Positions 1-7,373 of a DNA stretch of 26,066 nucleotides are shown one piece after another. The notes below the pieces were generated by a model, which ran no database searches, was not told where the DNA came from, and saw only the letters and a program-made list of their open reading frames with translations. The translations under genes and the position numbers were made by a program. Origin of the DNA: Spirosomataceae bacterium (lineage in GTDB: Bacteria; Bacteroidota; Bacteroidia; Cytophagales; Spirosomataceae); contig JALOLW010000005.1 in NCBI GenBank assembly GCA_025455795.1, positions 1 through 26,066 on the forward strand. The letters are read 5' to 3'. How positions within the stretch are numbered: position 1 is the stretch's first letter; the number at the start of each line of letters is the position of its first letter.

Positions 1-85
<85 letters not shown>

Positions 86-100
86 AAAAAATTGTTGAAT

Positions 101-117
101 TGACTATATATTAGTCA
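101..117 (-). other. rRNA leader inverted repeat
   Basis: TGACTA and TAGTCA form a perfect 6-bp inverted repeat around a 5-nt AT centre, in the transcribed leader about 16 nt upstream of the 16S 5' end. Its position would suit part of the processing stem that excises 16S from the precursor, but the matching 3' strand lies outside the window. Confidence 0.4.
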
Positions 118-160
118 TGTATTGACTGATACACGCTTTGTCGTAAAACCACTCACCAAA

Positions 161-176
161 CTGTCAAAGAACTTAA
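161..176 (-). promoter_or_regulatory. rRNA antitermination boxA-like site
   Basis: On the minus strand this reads AAGTTCTTTGACAGT. It resembles the boxA element (TGCTCTTTAACA in E. coli) that recruits Nus factors to rRNA transcripts. It lies in the leader between the promoters and 16S, where boxA is expected. The call rests on motif similarity and position. Confidence 0.5.
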
Positions 177-250
177 TGTTTAGAACTTCTCTAAACCTTG
201 CCGCTATTAATTGAATACTCTTTCTTTAGCGTCTAAATTATTTCGGGGTG

Positions 251-282
251 CAAAGGTCTGACTTTTATTTTTTGATTCCAAA
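251..282 (-). promoter_or_regulatory. rrn promoter, proximal copy
   Basis: Minus strand: -33 element TTTG (282-279), a 20-nt spacer, then GACCTTTG (258-251), one base from the Bacteroidota -7 consensus TAnnTTTG. AT-rich A-tracts lie just upstream and could act as an UP element. It sits on the left copy of a tandem duplication and reads toward 16S. Confidence 0.75.
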
Positions 283-351
283 TTTTTTAAAACTTTTTTC
301 AAAAAATTTATTTTTATGTCAGTTTTACTTGGCTTTTGTTATTTCGGGGTG

Positions 352-383
352 CAAAGGTCTGACTTTTATTTTTTGATTCCAAA
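352..383 (-). promoter_or_regulatory. rrn promoter, middle copy
   Basis: Minus strand: TTTG (383-380), a 20-nt spacer, GACCTTTG (359-352). It is identical in both elements and in spacing to the promoter 101 bp nearer the 16S gene, and lies on the right copy of the same duplicated unit. Confidence 0.75.
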
Positions 384-454
384 TTTTTTAAAATTTTTTT
401 AAAAAATTTATTTTTATGTCAATTTTGCTGTGTTTCCCCTTGATTTTGGGACTG

Positions 455-486
455 CAAAGGTAAGGGGCTTATTCGGGGAACGCAAA
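455..486 (-). promoter_or_regulatory. rrn promoter, distal copy
   Basis: Minus strand: TTTG (486-483), a 20-nt spacer, and a perfect -7 element TACCTTTG (462-455). The geometry equals the two downstream promoters, but the spacer and flanks differ. It is therefore an independent promoter rather than a third copy of the repeat. Confidence 0.75.
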
Positions 487-553
487 CATTTTTTAGTCTT
501 TTTTAATTACTTTTTCTCTTACTAATGATAACTCTCTGATAAACAAATCAATA

Positions 554-907
554 CTACTGCAATAATTTTAACTCTTCTTTGAAATATCGTATCACGTGTA
601 CTTTCAACAAGGTCTCCTGGCTGAGTAAATTGAAATGAGGAAGTTTTTGGGTAGAACGCCAATGAGGCCAACCGTCGCTGTCCAAGCCTTCCAATTCATA
701 AAAGCCTGAAAGGCTTAAAACCTTACAAATTGCGATGTGCATCAAATCTTGCTTTTGTTCTTTGGTAAAATTCAACGCGCCTTTTCCAAGCTCTTGTACT
801 CCTATTAGAAATAGTACGCTGTTTAAATCTGCTGGCTTTTTCCCCAAAATGCTCGCCAAAGTTTCTCTTAGCTCTTCCCAAGTGGTTTCTACTTCTATAT
901 CTTTCAT
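554..907 (-). CDS. Conserved hypothetical protein, 117 aa
   Basis: I do not recognise this family. The frame encodes a soluble, mainly helical, acidic protein of 117 residues with no signal peptide or membrane segment. It begins MKDIEVETTWEEL, a typical N-terminus for a short cytosolic protein, and is rich in Leu, Glu and Lys. Residues around 75-90 contain an aromatic patch (GWPHWRSTQ). The ATG at 907 is the only plausible start. It lies upstream of the rrn promoters on the same strand and diverges from the aldehyde dehydrogenase promoter, which starts seven bases away. No terminator is seen between its stop and the rrn promoters. Base composition and reading frame look like a real gene. Confidence 0.7.
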   Translation of the reverse strand: MKDIEVETTWEELRETLASILGKKPADLNSVLFLIGVQELGKGALNFTKEQKQDLMHIAICKVLSLSGFYELEGLDSDGWPHWRSTQKLPHFNLLSQETLLKVHVIRYFKEELKLLQ

Positions 908-913
908 AGTTTG

Positions 914-946
914 TTTGTTAGTCTTCAGTATTATTATTCAAATTTG
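914..946 (+). promoter_or_regulatory. Promoter of the aldehyde dehydrogenase gene
   Basis: TTTG (914-917), a 21-nt spacer, and CAAATTTG (939-946), matching 7 of 8 bases of TAnnTTTG. This predicts transcription starting near 953. It therefore excludes the longest open frame, which would start at 911 inside the promoter, and supports the ATG at 1016. Confidence 0.55.
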
Positions 947-1015
947 CAGTGCTTTTGTCTAACAAAACAATTTCCAAGCAGGTTCTGTTACGCTTTAAAA
1001 CTATTCCTGTCAACT

Positions 1016-2443
1016 ATGATTTCTTTTGCTACTGACACTCTTCCTATTAGGAATCCCCGCACGGGTGAGTTTGATTATCACATCAAGCCTCCCTCGCAAA
1101 ACGACGTAGAATATATATGTTACCAACTTCGCAAAGAGCAAGTAGCGTGGGGGCAGATGAATATAAATCACAGGGTTGAAGTATTGCAAGCATGGAAAAA
1201 GGCTGTTAATAATCAGAAGGAGGCACTTATTGAGGCTCTTTGTAAAGATACTGGCCGCCAATGGGAAAGTTTGTTGGAAGCTGATATTGTGGCTTCTTCT
1301 ATTGATAGATGGTGTGGGATAGCTCAAAACTTCTTCACACCAGCAACGCTTCGTCAAAGTTCTATTCCTTTTTTATCTATACAACAAGACCTGGTGTCTT
1401 ACCCGTTGGTCGGTGTGATTAGTCCGTGGAACTTTCCATTATTGCTTTCTTTGATTGATACGATTCCTGCACTTTTGGCGGGTTGCTCGGTGATAGTCAA
1501 ACCCAGCGAAGTAACTCCACGCTTCATTAAGGTCATCAACGAGACCATTGCCAAAGTACCTGCGCTTGCCAATGTCTTTATATATATAGAAGGTGCGGGC
1601 GAAACAGGGGCTGAAATTATCAAGCACGCCGACCTGGTTTGCTTCACTGGAAGTACTGCGACAGGGCGAAAGGTATATCAGGCGGCTTGCGACAGATTTA
1701 TCCCTGTTTTTTTGGAACTGGGCGGTAAAGATGCGGCATTGGTTTTTGAGGGTGCTGATTTGGACAAAGCTGCTTCTGCTTTGCTTTGGGGCAGTACCGC
1801 CAACGCGGGTCAATCGTGCCTTTCTATTGAACGGATTTATGTACAGGCATCAGTATTTGAAGCATTTGTAGAAAAATTGGCAGCCAAAGCAAGCGAGGTA
1901 AGATTGGCGTATCCTTCGGTGGACAGTGGGAAGATTGGCCCCATTATTTCTGACAAACAGGTAAGTATCATCAACGACCACTTGCGAGATGCAGTCGAGA
2001 AAGGTGCAAGAATCTTAACGGGTTCGTCGCAATGTGAGTTACACGGAGGTGGATATTATTGTCGGCCTACGGTATTGGTCAATGTGAATCATACGATGAA
2101 AGTGATGAATGAGGAAACATTCGGACCTATCATGCCTGTGATGGCGTTTGAGGATAAAGAAGAGGCGTTGAGGTTGGCCAATGGCACTTTTTATGGCCTA
2201 AGTGGGGCGGTTTTTGCTGCCACTTATGACGAGGCTCTGGAAGTAGCTCAACAAATGACAGCGGGCGCGGTAAGCATCAATGATGCAGCTTTGACGGCGG
2301 TAATGCACGAAGGCGAAAAAAATTCGTTTAAGATGTCGGGCATTGGCGGTACACGCATGGGGCTATCGGCGATTAAACGTTTTATGCGACAAAAGGCTTA
2401 TATTATCAAAACCAACGAAAATCCTGACCCATGGTGGTTTTAG
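1016..2443 (+). CDS. Aldehyde dehydrogenase family protein (NAD(P)+-dependent)
   Basis: Oxidises an aldehyde to its carboxylate with NAD(P)+ in the cytosol; the substrate cannot be told from sequence. With the ATG at 1016 the protein has 475 residues, within the usual range. The core motifs are all present: SPWNFP with the oxyanion-hole Asn near residue 139, KPSE near 162, the Rossmann loop FTGSTATG near 210-217, the general base in LELGGK (Glu234), and the catalytic Cys268 in NAGQSCLS. It ends in NPDPWWF, a tail I associate with related Bacteroidota enzymes. The open frame extends upstream to 911, but that would place the start in the promoter and add 35 uncharacteristic residues. No Shine-Dalgarno is visible. 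The next gene begins 5 bp after its stop, so the two are probably co-transcribed. Confidence 0.93.
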   Translation: MISFATDTLPIRNPRTGEFDYHIKPPSQNDVEYICYQLRKEQVAWGQMNINHRVEVLQAWKKAVNNQKEALIEALCKDTGRQWESLLEADIVASSIDRWCGIAQNFFTPATLRQSSIPFLSIQQDLVSYPLVGVISPWNFPLLLSLIDTIPALLAGCSVIVKPSEVTPRFIKVINETIAKVPALANVFIYIEGAGETGAEIIKHADLVCFTGSTATGRKVYQAACDRFIPVFLELGGKDAALVFEGADLDKAASALLWGSTANAGQSCLSIERIYVQASVFEAFVEKLAAKASEVRLAYPSVDSGKIGPIISDKQVSIINDHLRDAVEKGARILTGSSQCELHGGGYYCRPTVLVNVNHTMKVMNEETFGPIMPVMAFEDKEEALRLANGTFYGLSGAVFAATYDEALEVAQQMTAGAVSINDAALTAVMHEGEKNSFKMSGIGGTRMGLSAIKRFMRQKAYIIKTNENPDPWWF

Positions 2444-2448
2444 AAACA

Positions 2449-2955
2449 ATGACAAAAGATGCACAATATTGGGTAGAAAGGTATCAGATGCTCCCACATC
2501 TCGAAGGGGGTTATTTTGCGGAAACGTATCGTTCATCGGAGAAAATCCCCGCCACGGCCTTGCCAAAGCGGTTTAGCGGTGATAGGAGTTTCAGCACGGG
2601 TATCTATTTTTTATTGGAAAATCATCACTTCTCGGCACTGCACCGTATTCAATCCGACGAAATGTGGCATTTTTATGCAGGTGGGCCGTTGGAGGTGTAT
2701 GTGATTCATTTGGATGGATGCCTCGAAGTGATTCGAGTGGGTGCAAATCCTGACAATGGAGAGGTATTTCAAGTGGTAGTACCAGCAGGGGTCTGGTTTG
2801 GGGCAAAACCCGCCCCAACAAGTACGTATTCATTGGTAGGTTGCACGGTAGCGCCTGGCTTTGATTTTAATGACTTTGAACTGGCCAATAGAACCGATTT
2901 GTTAGCACTTTATCCACAGCATCAAGAAGTGATTGAAATGCTTACCCCCGAATAG
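2449..2955 (+). CDS. DUF985 / cupin_5 family protein
   Basis: A 168-residue single-domain cupin of the DUF985 (cupin_5) family. The early YQMLPHLEGGYFAETYRS segment is the family's diagnostic N-terminus. A beta-barrel follows, with FSALHRIQSDEMWHFYAG supplying the candidate metal- or ligand-binding His and Glu residues, and later VPAGVWFGAKP and GCTVAPGFDFNDFELA. The family fold is a jelly-roll barrel; its reaction is generally unassigned, so no function is claimed. An ATG at 2431 overlapping the upstream gene is possible, but the ATG at 2449 leaves a clean 5-bp gap and begins just before the conserved region. It probably shares the aldehyde dehydrogenase transcript. Confidence 0.88.
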   Translation: MTKDAQYWVERYQMLPHLEGGYFAETYRSSEKIPATALPKRFSGDRSFSTGIYFLLENHHFSALHRIQSDEMWHFYAGGPLEVYVIHLDGCLEVIRVGANPDNGEVFQVVVPAGVWFGAKPAPTSTYSLVGCTVAPGFDFNDFELANRTDLLALYPQHQEVIEMLTPE

Positions 2956-3022
2956 TTATTTATTAAATTTAAAACATTATTACCTGATAATCAATTTATT
3001 AAAAAACAATTTCCCACATCCA

Positions 3023-4183
3023 ATGACTGTTTTTGAATCTGACCAAATTCCCTCCCCGTGTTTTGTTTTGGAAGAGGAGAAATTACGCCAAAATTTATCG
3101 CTCATCAAAAGTGTAATGGACGAAGCCAACTGTGAAATCATCTTGGCGTTGAAGGCTTTTTCGATGTTTAGTGTTTTTCCGATTGTAAAAGAATACTTAC
3201 CAGGTGCAACCGCCAGTTCACTCAACGAAATCAAACTTATCAACGACTACATGGGTGTGAAGGCTCACACGTATATCCCTGCGTACCAAGATGCTGATTT
3301 TGAAGAAGTGCTGTCGAGAAGCAAACACCTGACTTTCAATACACTTTCGCAGTGGGAGCGGTTTAAGGAAAGAGCCACGGCTTACAATACACAACACCCT
3401 GACGAAACGGTATCGTTTGGTATCAGGGTCAATCCGCAGTATTCGGAGGTAGAAACCGATATGTACAACCCGTGTGTGCCTGGTTCACGGTTGGGGGTGA
3501 CGCGCGACCATTTTGGCGATAAACTCCCCGAAGGAATTGAAGGAATTCATTTTCATACACTTTGCGAAAATGGTTCAGATGTTTTGGAAAGAACACTTCA
3601 AGCCTTAGAAGATAAATTTGGCGATTTGCTCCATCAAGCCAAATGGCTCAATTTGGGTGGCGGACACCTAATGACGCGCGAAGGGTATGACATTCCGAAA
3701 CTTATACGGCTTGTCAAAAATCTCAAACAAAAGTACAATTTAGAGATTATACTTGAGCCTGGCTCGGCCATTGCGTGGCGCACGGGGGTTTTGACTTCTA
3801 CTGTGCTCGACATCATGGACAGTCAGGGTATCAAAGTGGCCGTTTTGGACACCTCTTTCGCGGCACATATGCCCGATACGCTCGAAATGCCCTATAAACC
3901 TCGGATTGTAGGTGCTTACCAAGAGCCTATTGCTGGCAAACCGACCTATAGGCTTGGTGGTATGACCTGTTTGGCTGGTGATTTTATGGGTGATTACTCT
4001 TTTGATGAACCCCTTGAAGTAGGCCGTAAAATAATTTTTGAAGATATGATTCACTACACTATGGTAAAAACCACTACCTTTAATGGTGTAAACCTACCTT
4101 CAATAGGCATTTGGCAGACAAATAATACGTTTCGATTAATAAGAACCTACGGTTATGAGTCATTCAAAGATCACCTCAGTTAA
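3023..4183 (+). CDS. nspC: Carboxynorspermidine decarboxylase
   Basis: A PLP-dependent fold-III (alanine racemase-like) decarboxylase that removes CO2 from carboxynorspermidine or carboxyspermidine, the last step of the alternative spermidine pathway. The start at 3023 gives 386 residues, close to the usual length. Visible features are the PLP lysine in LALKAFSMFS (Lys44), the HTLCENGSD segment (178-186), the glycine-rich GGGHLMTREGYD (212-223), EPGSAIAWRTG (245-255) and the catalytic Cys/Asp pair in TCLAGD (315-320). The longest frame starts at 2933 within the cupin gene, but its extra 30 residues are Asn/Leu-rich and unlike the family. A 67-bp AT-rich gap separates it from the cupin gene with no clear promoter, so read-through is likely. 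Its partner, carboxynorspermidine synthase, is not in this window. Confidence 0.92.
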   Translation: MTVFESDQIPSPCFVLEEEKLRQNLSLIKSVMDEANCEIILALKAFSMFSVFPIVKEYLPGATASSLNEIKLINDYMGVKAHTYIPAYQDADFEEVLSRSKHLTFNTLSQWERFKERATAYNTQHPDETVSFGIRVNPQYSEVETDMYNPCVPGSRLGVTRDHFGDKLPEGIEGIHFHTLCENGSDVLERTLQALEDKFGDLLHQAKWLNLGGGHLMTREGYDIPKLIRLVKNLKQKYNLEIILEPGSAIAWRTGVLTSTVLDIMDSQGIKVAVLDTSFAAHMPDTLEMPYKPRIVGAYQEPIAGKPTYRLGGMTCLAGDFMGDYSFDEPLEVGRKIIFEDMIHYTMVKTTTFNGVNLPSIGIWQTNNTFRLIRTYGYESFKDHLS

Positions 4184-4200
4184 ATAAAAACTGTGTTTGT

Positions 4201-4233
4201 TTTGGATAAATTCTATCAAAATGAATAAGTTTG
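4201..4233 (+). promoter_or_regulatory. Promoter of the Rrf2 regulator gene
   Basis: TTTG (4201-4204), a 21-nt spacer and a perfect -7 element TAAGTTTG (4226-4233), giving a predicted start near 4240. This rules out an upstream start at 4231 and fits translation from 4288. Confidence 0.65.
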
Positions 4234-4287
4234 CCAATAAAAATTATACCTACTCAATTAATCACTCAACTAAACTCAGGAGAACTC

Positions 4288-4698
4288 ATGATTTCTAAAA
4301 AAGCCAAATATGCTCTGAAAGCCTTGAAGGTTTTGTCAGAGGAATACGGCAAAGGCCCCATTCTTATTTCCCACATTGCCGAACGCGAAAATATCCCAAA
4401 AAAATTTTTGGAGGCTATTTTGTTAGAATTGCGCAACCATGGGATATTGTCAAGCCAAAAAGGTAAAGGAGGTGGCTACCTGCTCAGGGTAGAGCCGCAG
4501 CGGGTCAATTTCGCCCAAGTGATTCGGGTCATTGACGGACCCATTGCTCCTACACCCTGTGTTTCGCTGCATTTCTATGTCAAATGCGACGACTGTATAG
4601 ATGAAGCTACCTGCGCCTTACGACCTATTATGGAGCAAGTACGCGATGCCAATCTGGGTGTGTACGAAAACACCACTCTCGCCACTTTTCTCAAATAG
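4288..4698 (+). CDS. Rrf2-family transcriptional regulator
   Basis: A 136-residue winged-helix DNA-binding regulator. It begins MISKKAKYALKALKVLSEE and has the family's recognition region IPKKFLEAILLELRNHGIL, then the wing SQKGKGGGYLL (55-66). Four cysteines follow in the segment where Rrf2 proteins such as IscR hold an Fe-S cluster: Cys91, 100, 103 and 109, in the order C-x8-C-x2-C-x5-C. The start is fixed by an AGGAGA ribosome-binding site at 4278-4283, which is rare in this window, and by the promoter ending at 4233. The target genes are unknown. Cluster binding is inferred from the cysteines, not shown; a sulfur- or redox-responsive role is equally possible. Confidence 0.92.
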   Translation: MISKKAKYALKALKVLSEEYGKGPILISHIAERENIPKKFLEAILLELRNHGILSSQKGKGGGYLLRVEPQRVNFAQVIRVIDGPIAPTPCVSLHFYVKCDDCIDEATCALRPIMEQVRDANLGVYENTTLATFLK

Positions 4699-4718
4699 GA
4701 AACTTATCATCTGACCAA

Positions 4719-4764
4719 AACCAAAAAGAGGCTGCTTTCATCAGAAAGTAGCCTCTTTTTGGTT
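4719..4764. terminator. Bidirectional intrinsic terminator
   Basis: A 21-bp stem (4719-4739 with 4744-4764) carrying one G-T wobble, around a 4-nt loop ATCA. The arms include AAAAA and TTTTT tracts, so each strand ends its hairpin in a U-run. It lies between the convergent Rrf2 and DUF4097 genes and can serve both. Confidence 0.9.
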
Positions 4765-4778
4765 AGACCATTTGACAT

Positions 4779-5813
4779 TTAGTCATTGATAGAAATAGAC
4801 CCTGAGTTGGCCCGCATGGTCACGAGTGTCCCCCCACCATTGAGTTTTCCTTTGACACGGTCTTTGTCAAACGCTCCGTCGAAATTATTGAGTCTGCTTA
4901 CATTGACTCGATTGGCACGCAAATCTAAGTCCATTCCTTTGTCCAAGGGCATTTGGACCCGAATCCCTCCCGCAGAAGTGGAGAGGTCGAGGTACTTGCC
5001 GAGGGCGGTCATTTCTACATCTACACTTCCAGCACTGGTAGAAGCCCTAAGTGACGCCGCCACATTGTTTAATCTTATCGAACCACCAGATGTTGAAGCG
5101 TTTAGTTCTCCCTTGATTCCGCCGCCTCTGACACTCCCACCGCTCGTGGTGACTTTGATGATGCCGTCCATCTCCTCCAAGTTGATACTTCCTCCCGATG
5201 TTGAAAGGCGTATGTCTCCTTTGCTATTTTCGGCTTTGATACTTCCACCGCTGGTAGTCAAATCCAATTTGTCTTTGCAGTTGGATAGGTTGATACTACC
5301 GCCCGATGTTCGGCCTTTGATGTCGCCGCTCAGGTCGTGGAGATGAAGGCTTCCACCACTGGTACCAAAATTTTGAGTACCAGAAAGGTTGGCAAGTCGG
5401 ATACTTCCCCCGCTCGTGCCAAGGTCGGTCGTGATTTTTTCGGGAACGGTGATTTTGAATGAAATATTCAAAGAACGCTTCCAATCTGACCAATCTTCTT
5501 TTTTGCGCTTGGCCTTGCACACAAGCGTTTCCCCTTCTTGGGCTACGGTGAGTTCATATTCTTCGAGACGTTCTTCTATCTCTTTGGTACTCAATTCATC
5601 CCGACCGTTCCAATTGTTGGAGCGTACATATACTTCTACTTTGGCTTCCCCGTTTTTGCCCGTTACTGAGATGCTCCCACCCGACGTGCGCACATTGAGG
5701 GATTTGACCGCCGAAGCATTGAAAGTTTTCGTCATGTAGGGTTTTTCGTCATCGTTGGCGAAAATAAATGTTGAGATTAACAAAAAAACGAGGAGTTGAA
5801 TGGCTGTTTTCAT
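4779..5813 (-). CDS. Exported DUF4097 beta-strand repeat protein
   Basis: A 344-residue protein with an N-terminal signal peptide (MKTAIQLLVFLLISTFIFA) and a body of short beta-strand repeats typical of DUF4097 proteins. The repeats begin TSGGS(I/L/V). Seven consecutive units are exactly 18 residues long, followed by two TSAG-type units. An earlier TSGGSISV unit stands near the N-terminus and is followed by a charged, less regular region. The regular period predicts a stacked beta-solenoid. The start at 5813 (ATG before the signal peptide) is preferred to the longer frame from 5894, whose 27 extra residues would bury the signal sequence. It is predicted periplasmic or outer-surface. The family has no established biochemical role. 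It is divergent from the alpha/beta hydrolase gene. Confidence 0.88.
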   Translation of the reverse strand: MKTAIQLLVFLLISTFIFANDDEKPYMTKTFNASAVKSLNVRTSGGSISVTGKNGEAKVEVYVRSNNWNGRDELSTKEIEERLEEYELTVAQEGETLVCKAKRKKEDWSDWKRSLNISFKITVPEKITTDLGTSGGSIRLANLSGTQNFGTSGGSLHLHDLSGDIKGRTSGGSINLSNCKDKLDLTTSGGSIKAENSKGDIRLSTSGGSINLEEMDGIIKVTTSGGSVRGGGIKGELNASTSGGSIRLNNVAASLRASTSAGSVDVEMTALGKYLDLSTSAGGIRVQMPLDKGMDLDLRANRVNVSRLNNFDGAFDKDRVKGKLNGGGTLVTMRANSGSISIND

Positions 5814-5918
5814 GATTTTTAATGAGTTTTGATGGAAAATTCTTTTTTTGTTAAGAGATGATTTTCGGCAACAAAACGTTGCACTTTTTGCCAAAAACTT
5901 TTTACCCCCTCATCACTC

Positions 5919-6692
5919 GTGAACAATTCGCTCGTTTGTCAATACATCAAAGTTGGTCATGGCCCCAAAATGATATTGGGCTTTCACGGTATCGGGCAAG
6001 ATGCGCAGGCATTGATGCCTTTGATATCCGCCCTCCCCAATTATACTTTTTTTTTGTTTGACCTACCCTTTCACGGTCGTAGCCCTGCCCTTTCTACCGA
6101 AAAACTCAGTTTGGAGGATTGGAAAGGGTTTTTAGAGGTGTTTTTGGCGCAAAATCAGATTCACGTTTTCGGCGTCATGGGTTTTAGTATGGGGGGAAAG
6201 TTTGCTTTGGCTACCCTTCAATTGTTTCCCCAGCAAGTCAAATCTTGCTGGCTTTTTGCCCCAGATGGTGTTACCGAAAGCCCCTGGTACACCCTTGCCA
6301 CGCGCTTTTGGTTCACCAAATGGGCATTTAGAACGTTTGTAATGAACGTGAATCACTTCAAAAAGTTGGCGATTTTTTTGGTTTGGGTAGGATTGGTCAA
6401 TAAAAGTGCCGTAAAATTTGCGCAAAGTACGCTTGCTACGCCCGTTCAACGCGAGCGTGTGTATAAATCGTGGGTAGGATTTAGCTCGATTCGGGCTGAT
6501 ATACCGAAGGTAGCAGACATTGTTCGGCACTATTCAGTGGATTTAAAGATATTTTTGGGTCAGTTCGACGCACTTTTACCTCTCCACTACATGAATCCTC
6601 TCACCAAGAGGTTGCCGTCAGTAAAACCAATCGTTCTTAAAACAGGGCATCATCGGCTGATTGAAAAAGCAGCCGAATGGCTAAAAAAATAG
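5919..6692 (+). CDS. Alpha/beta hydrolase
   Basis: A 257-residue serine hydrolase of the alpha/beta fold. The oxyanion-hole region GFHGIGQD is at 21-28, the nucleophile elbow GFSMGG places the catalytic Ser at 90, the acid is probably Asp217 in GQFDALLP, and the base is His244 or His245 in KTGHHRLIE. The cap between residues 115 and 200 is rich in Trp and Phe, suggesting a hydrophobic substrate. There is no signal peptide, so it is probably cytosolic. The start is a GTG at 5919, because no in-frame ATG lies upstream and the next ATG at 5970 would cut off the first strand. It converges on the VTT protein gene with only 2 bp between stops and no terminator. The substrate is unknown. Confidence 0.85.
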   Translation: MNNSLVCQYIKVGHGPKMILGFHGIGQDAQALMPLISALPNYTFFLFDLPFHGRSPALSTEKLSLEDWKGFLEVFLAQNQIHVFGVMGFSMGGKFALATLQLFPQQVKSCWLFAPDGVTESPWYTLATRFWFTKWAFRTFVMNVNHFKKLAIFLVWVGLVNKSAVKFAQSTLATPVQRERVYKSWVGFSSIRADIPKVADIVRHYSVDLKIFLGQFDALLPLHYMNPLTKRLPSVKPIVLKTGHHRLIEKAAEWLKK

Positions 6693-6694
6693 TT

Positions 6695-7363
6695 TCACTT
6701 CATTTTTCTTGAAAAAACCGTAAACAACCCCCACACCGAAAGCAGCGTGAGGCTGACGATGATGGCCTGATTTTGCCAATTTCCGTTTGGGTTTTGTATC
6801 AATGCGCCGATTTGTTGGGCTTCTACGCCTACCCAAACAGCCAGGGCTGTTCTTGGAATCATACCCAACGTCCCGCCCAAAAGTACATTGCGAAGTCGTA
6901 GCTGAAGAAAAGCAAAGAGTAGATTGGTGAGTGCGAAAGGTAAAACAGGTGATAGTTTGGTGAAAAACACAAACTTCCGTTCGTCTCGTTCCATCTGCTG
7001 TATCACCGCTTTTACTCGGGGGAATTGGAGTAAATAAGTTTTCAAACGCTCGCTGCCGAAGCTGTTTGCTATCCAATAAACAACTGATATGGCGGTGAGA
7101 TTGATGAGCAAAAGTGGGATAAAACCCATCCAACCCCAAAAATACCCAAACATTAAAGCCAGTAAAGTAGGTGGTATCAAAGCTACGGCACATCCAACTG
7201 TACATACAGCACAAACCCAGAGCCAATCACTAAACGCAAAATTGCGGACAAGGGTTTCGTTCTGAATGAGCCACGCAGCCAACATAGAACTGGTAAATAG
7301 CGGCAAAATGGTCAAAAAAAATGCCGAGAAACTCGGCATGAATAAGTATTTATTGATTTTCAT
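6695..7363 (-). CDS. TVP38/TMEM64-type VTT-domain membrane protein
   Basis: A 222-residue integral membrane protein of the VTT (formerly SNARE-associated/DedA-like) group. Hydrophobic helices lie near residues 12-33, 47-70, 73-97 and 190-215. The VTT core includes IPPTLLALMFGYFWG and, after a charged loop (ERDERKFVFF), TKLSPVLPFALTNLLFA, where the Pro-bearing segment is typical. Related proteins act in membrane lipid handling, but the substrate here is unknown. The start is uncertain. ATG 7363 lies 10 bp after the dnaN stop, and ATG 7339 lies inside the stem of a terminator-like hairpin. Both keep the first helix, whereas ATG 7285 would remove most of it. The gene is probably expressed by read-through from dnaN. 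Confidence 0.85.
   Translation of the reverse strand: MKINKYLFMPSFSAFFLTILPLFTSSMLAAWLIQNETLVRNFAFSDWLWVCAVCTVGCAVALIPPTLLALMFGYFWGWMGFIPLLLINLTAISVVYWIANSFGSERLKTYLLQFPRVKAVIQQMERDERKFVFFTKLSPVLPFALTNLLFAFLQLRLRNVLLGGTLGMIPRTALAVWVGVEAQQIGALIQNPNGNWQNQAIIVSLTLLSVWGLFTVFSRKMK
7314..7339 (-). terminator. Intrinsic terminator downstream of dnaN, inside the next gene's 5' end
   Basis: On the minus strand, ATGCCGAG (7339-7332), a TTT loop and CTCGGCAT form a perfect 8-bp hairpin, followed directly by seven T residues (7320-7314). This is a textbook intrinsic terminator 35 bp after the dnaN stop. It overlaps codons 9-17 of the downstream membrane protein gene, so it would attenuate that gene unless it has its own promoter. 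Confidence 0.75.
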
Positions 7364-7373
7364 CGTGCTGGGT

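Larger units (their letters stand above)
238..429. repeat. Tandem duplication of the rrn promoter, two ~92-bp units
   Basis: Positions 238-329 and 339-429 are nearly the same sequence, offset by 101 bp. Only a few substitutions and a one-base deletion distinguish them. Each unit carries a complete -33/-7 promoter plus an AT-rich upstream tract. The rest of the 86-553 interval holds the rRNA leader and the distal promoter; no gene is seen in it. Confidence 0.9.

Noticed and set aside
911..1015. N-terminal extension of the aldehyde dehydrogenase
   Set aside because: A start at 911 would lie inside the promoter (914-946), and the added residues do not resemble the family.
4786..5346. A 186-codon plus-strand open frame opposite the DUF4097 gene
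   Set aside because: It is the antisense shadow of the regular TSGGS repeats. The protein is low-complexity Pro/Leu/Ser with no family signal, and the minus strand has a signal peptide and clear repeats.
5000..5400. Possible CRISPR-like or satellite repeat (54-bp period)
   Set aside because: The period reflects protein repeats in frame; repeat units vary at the DNA level and there are no spacers.
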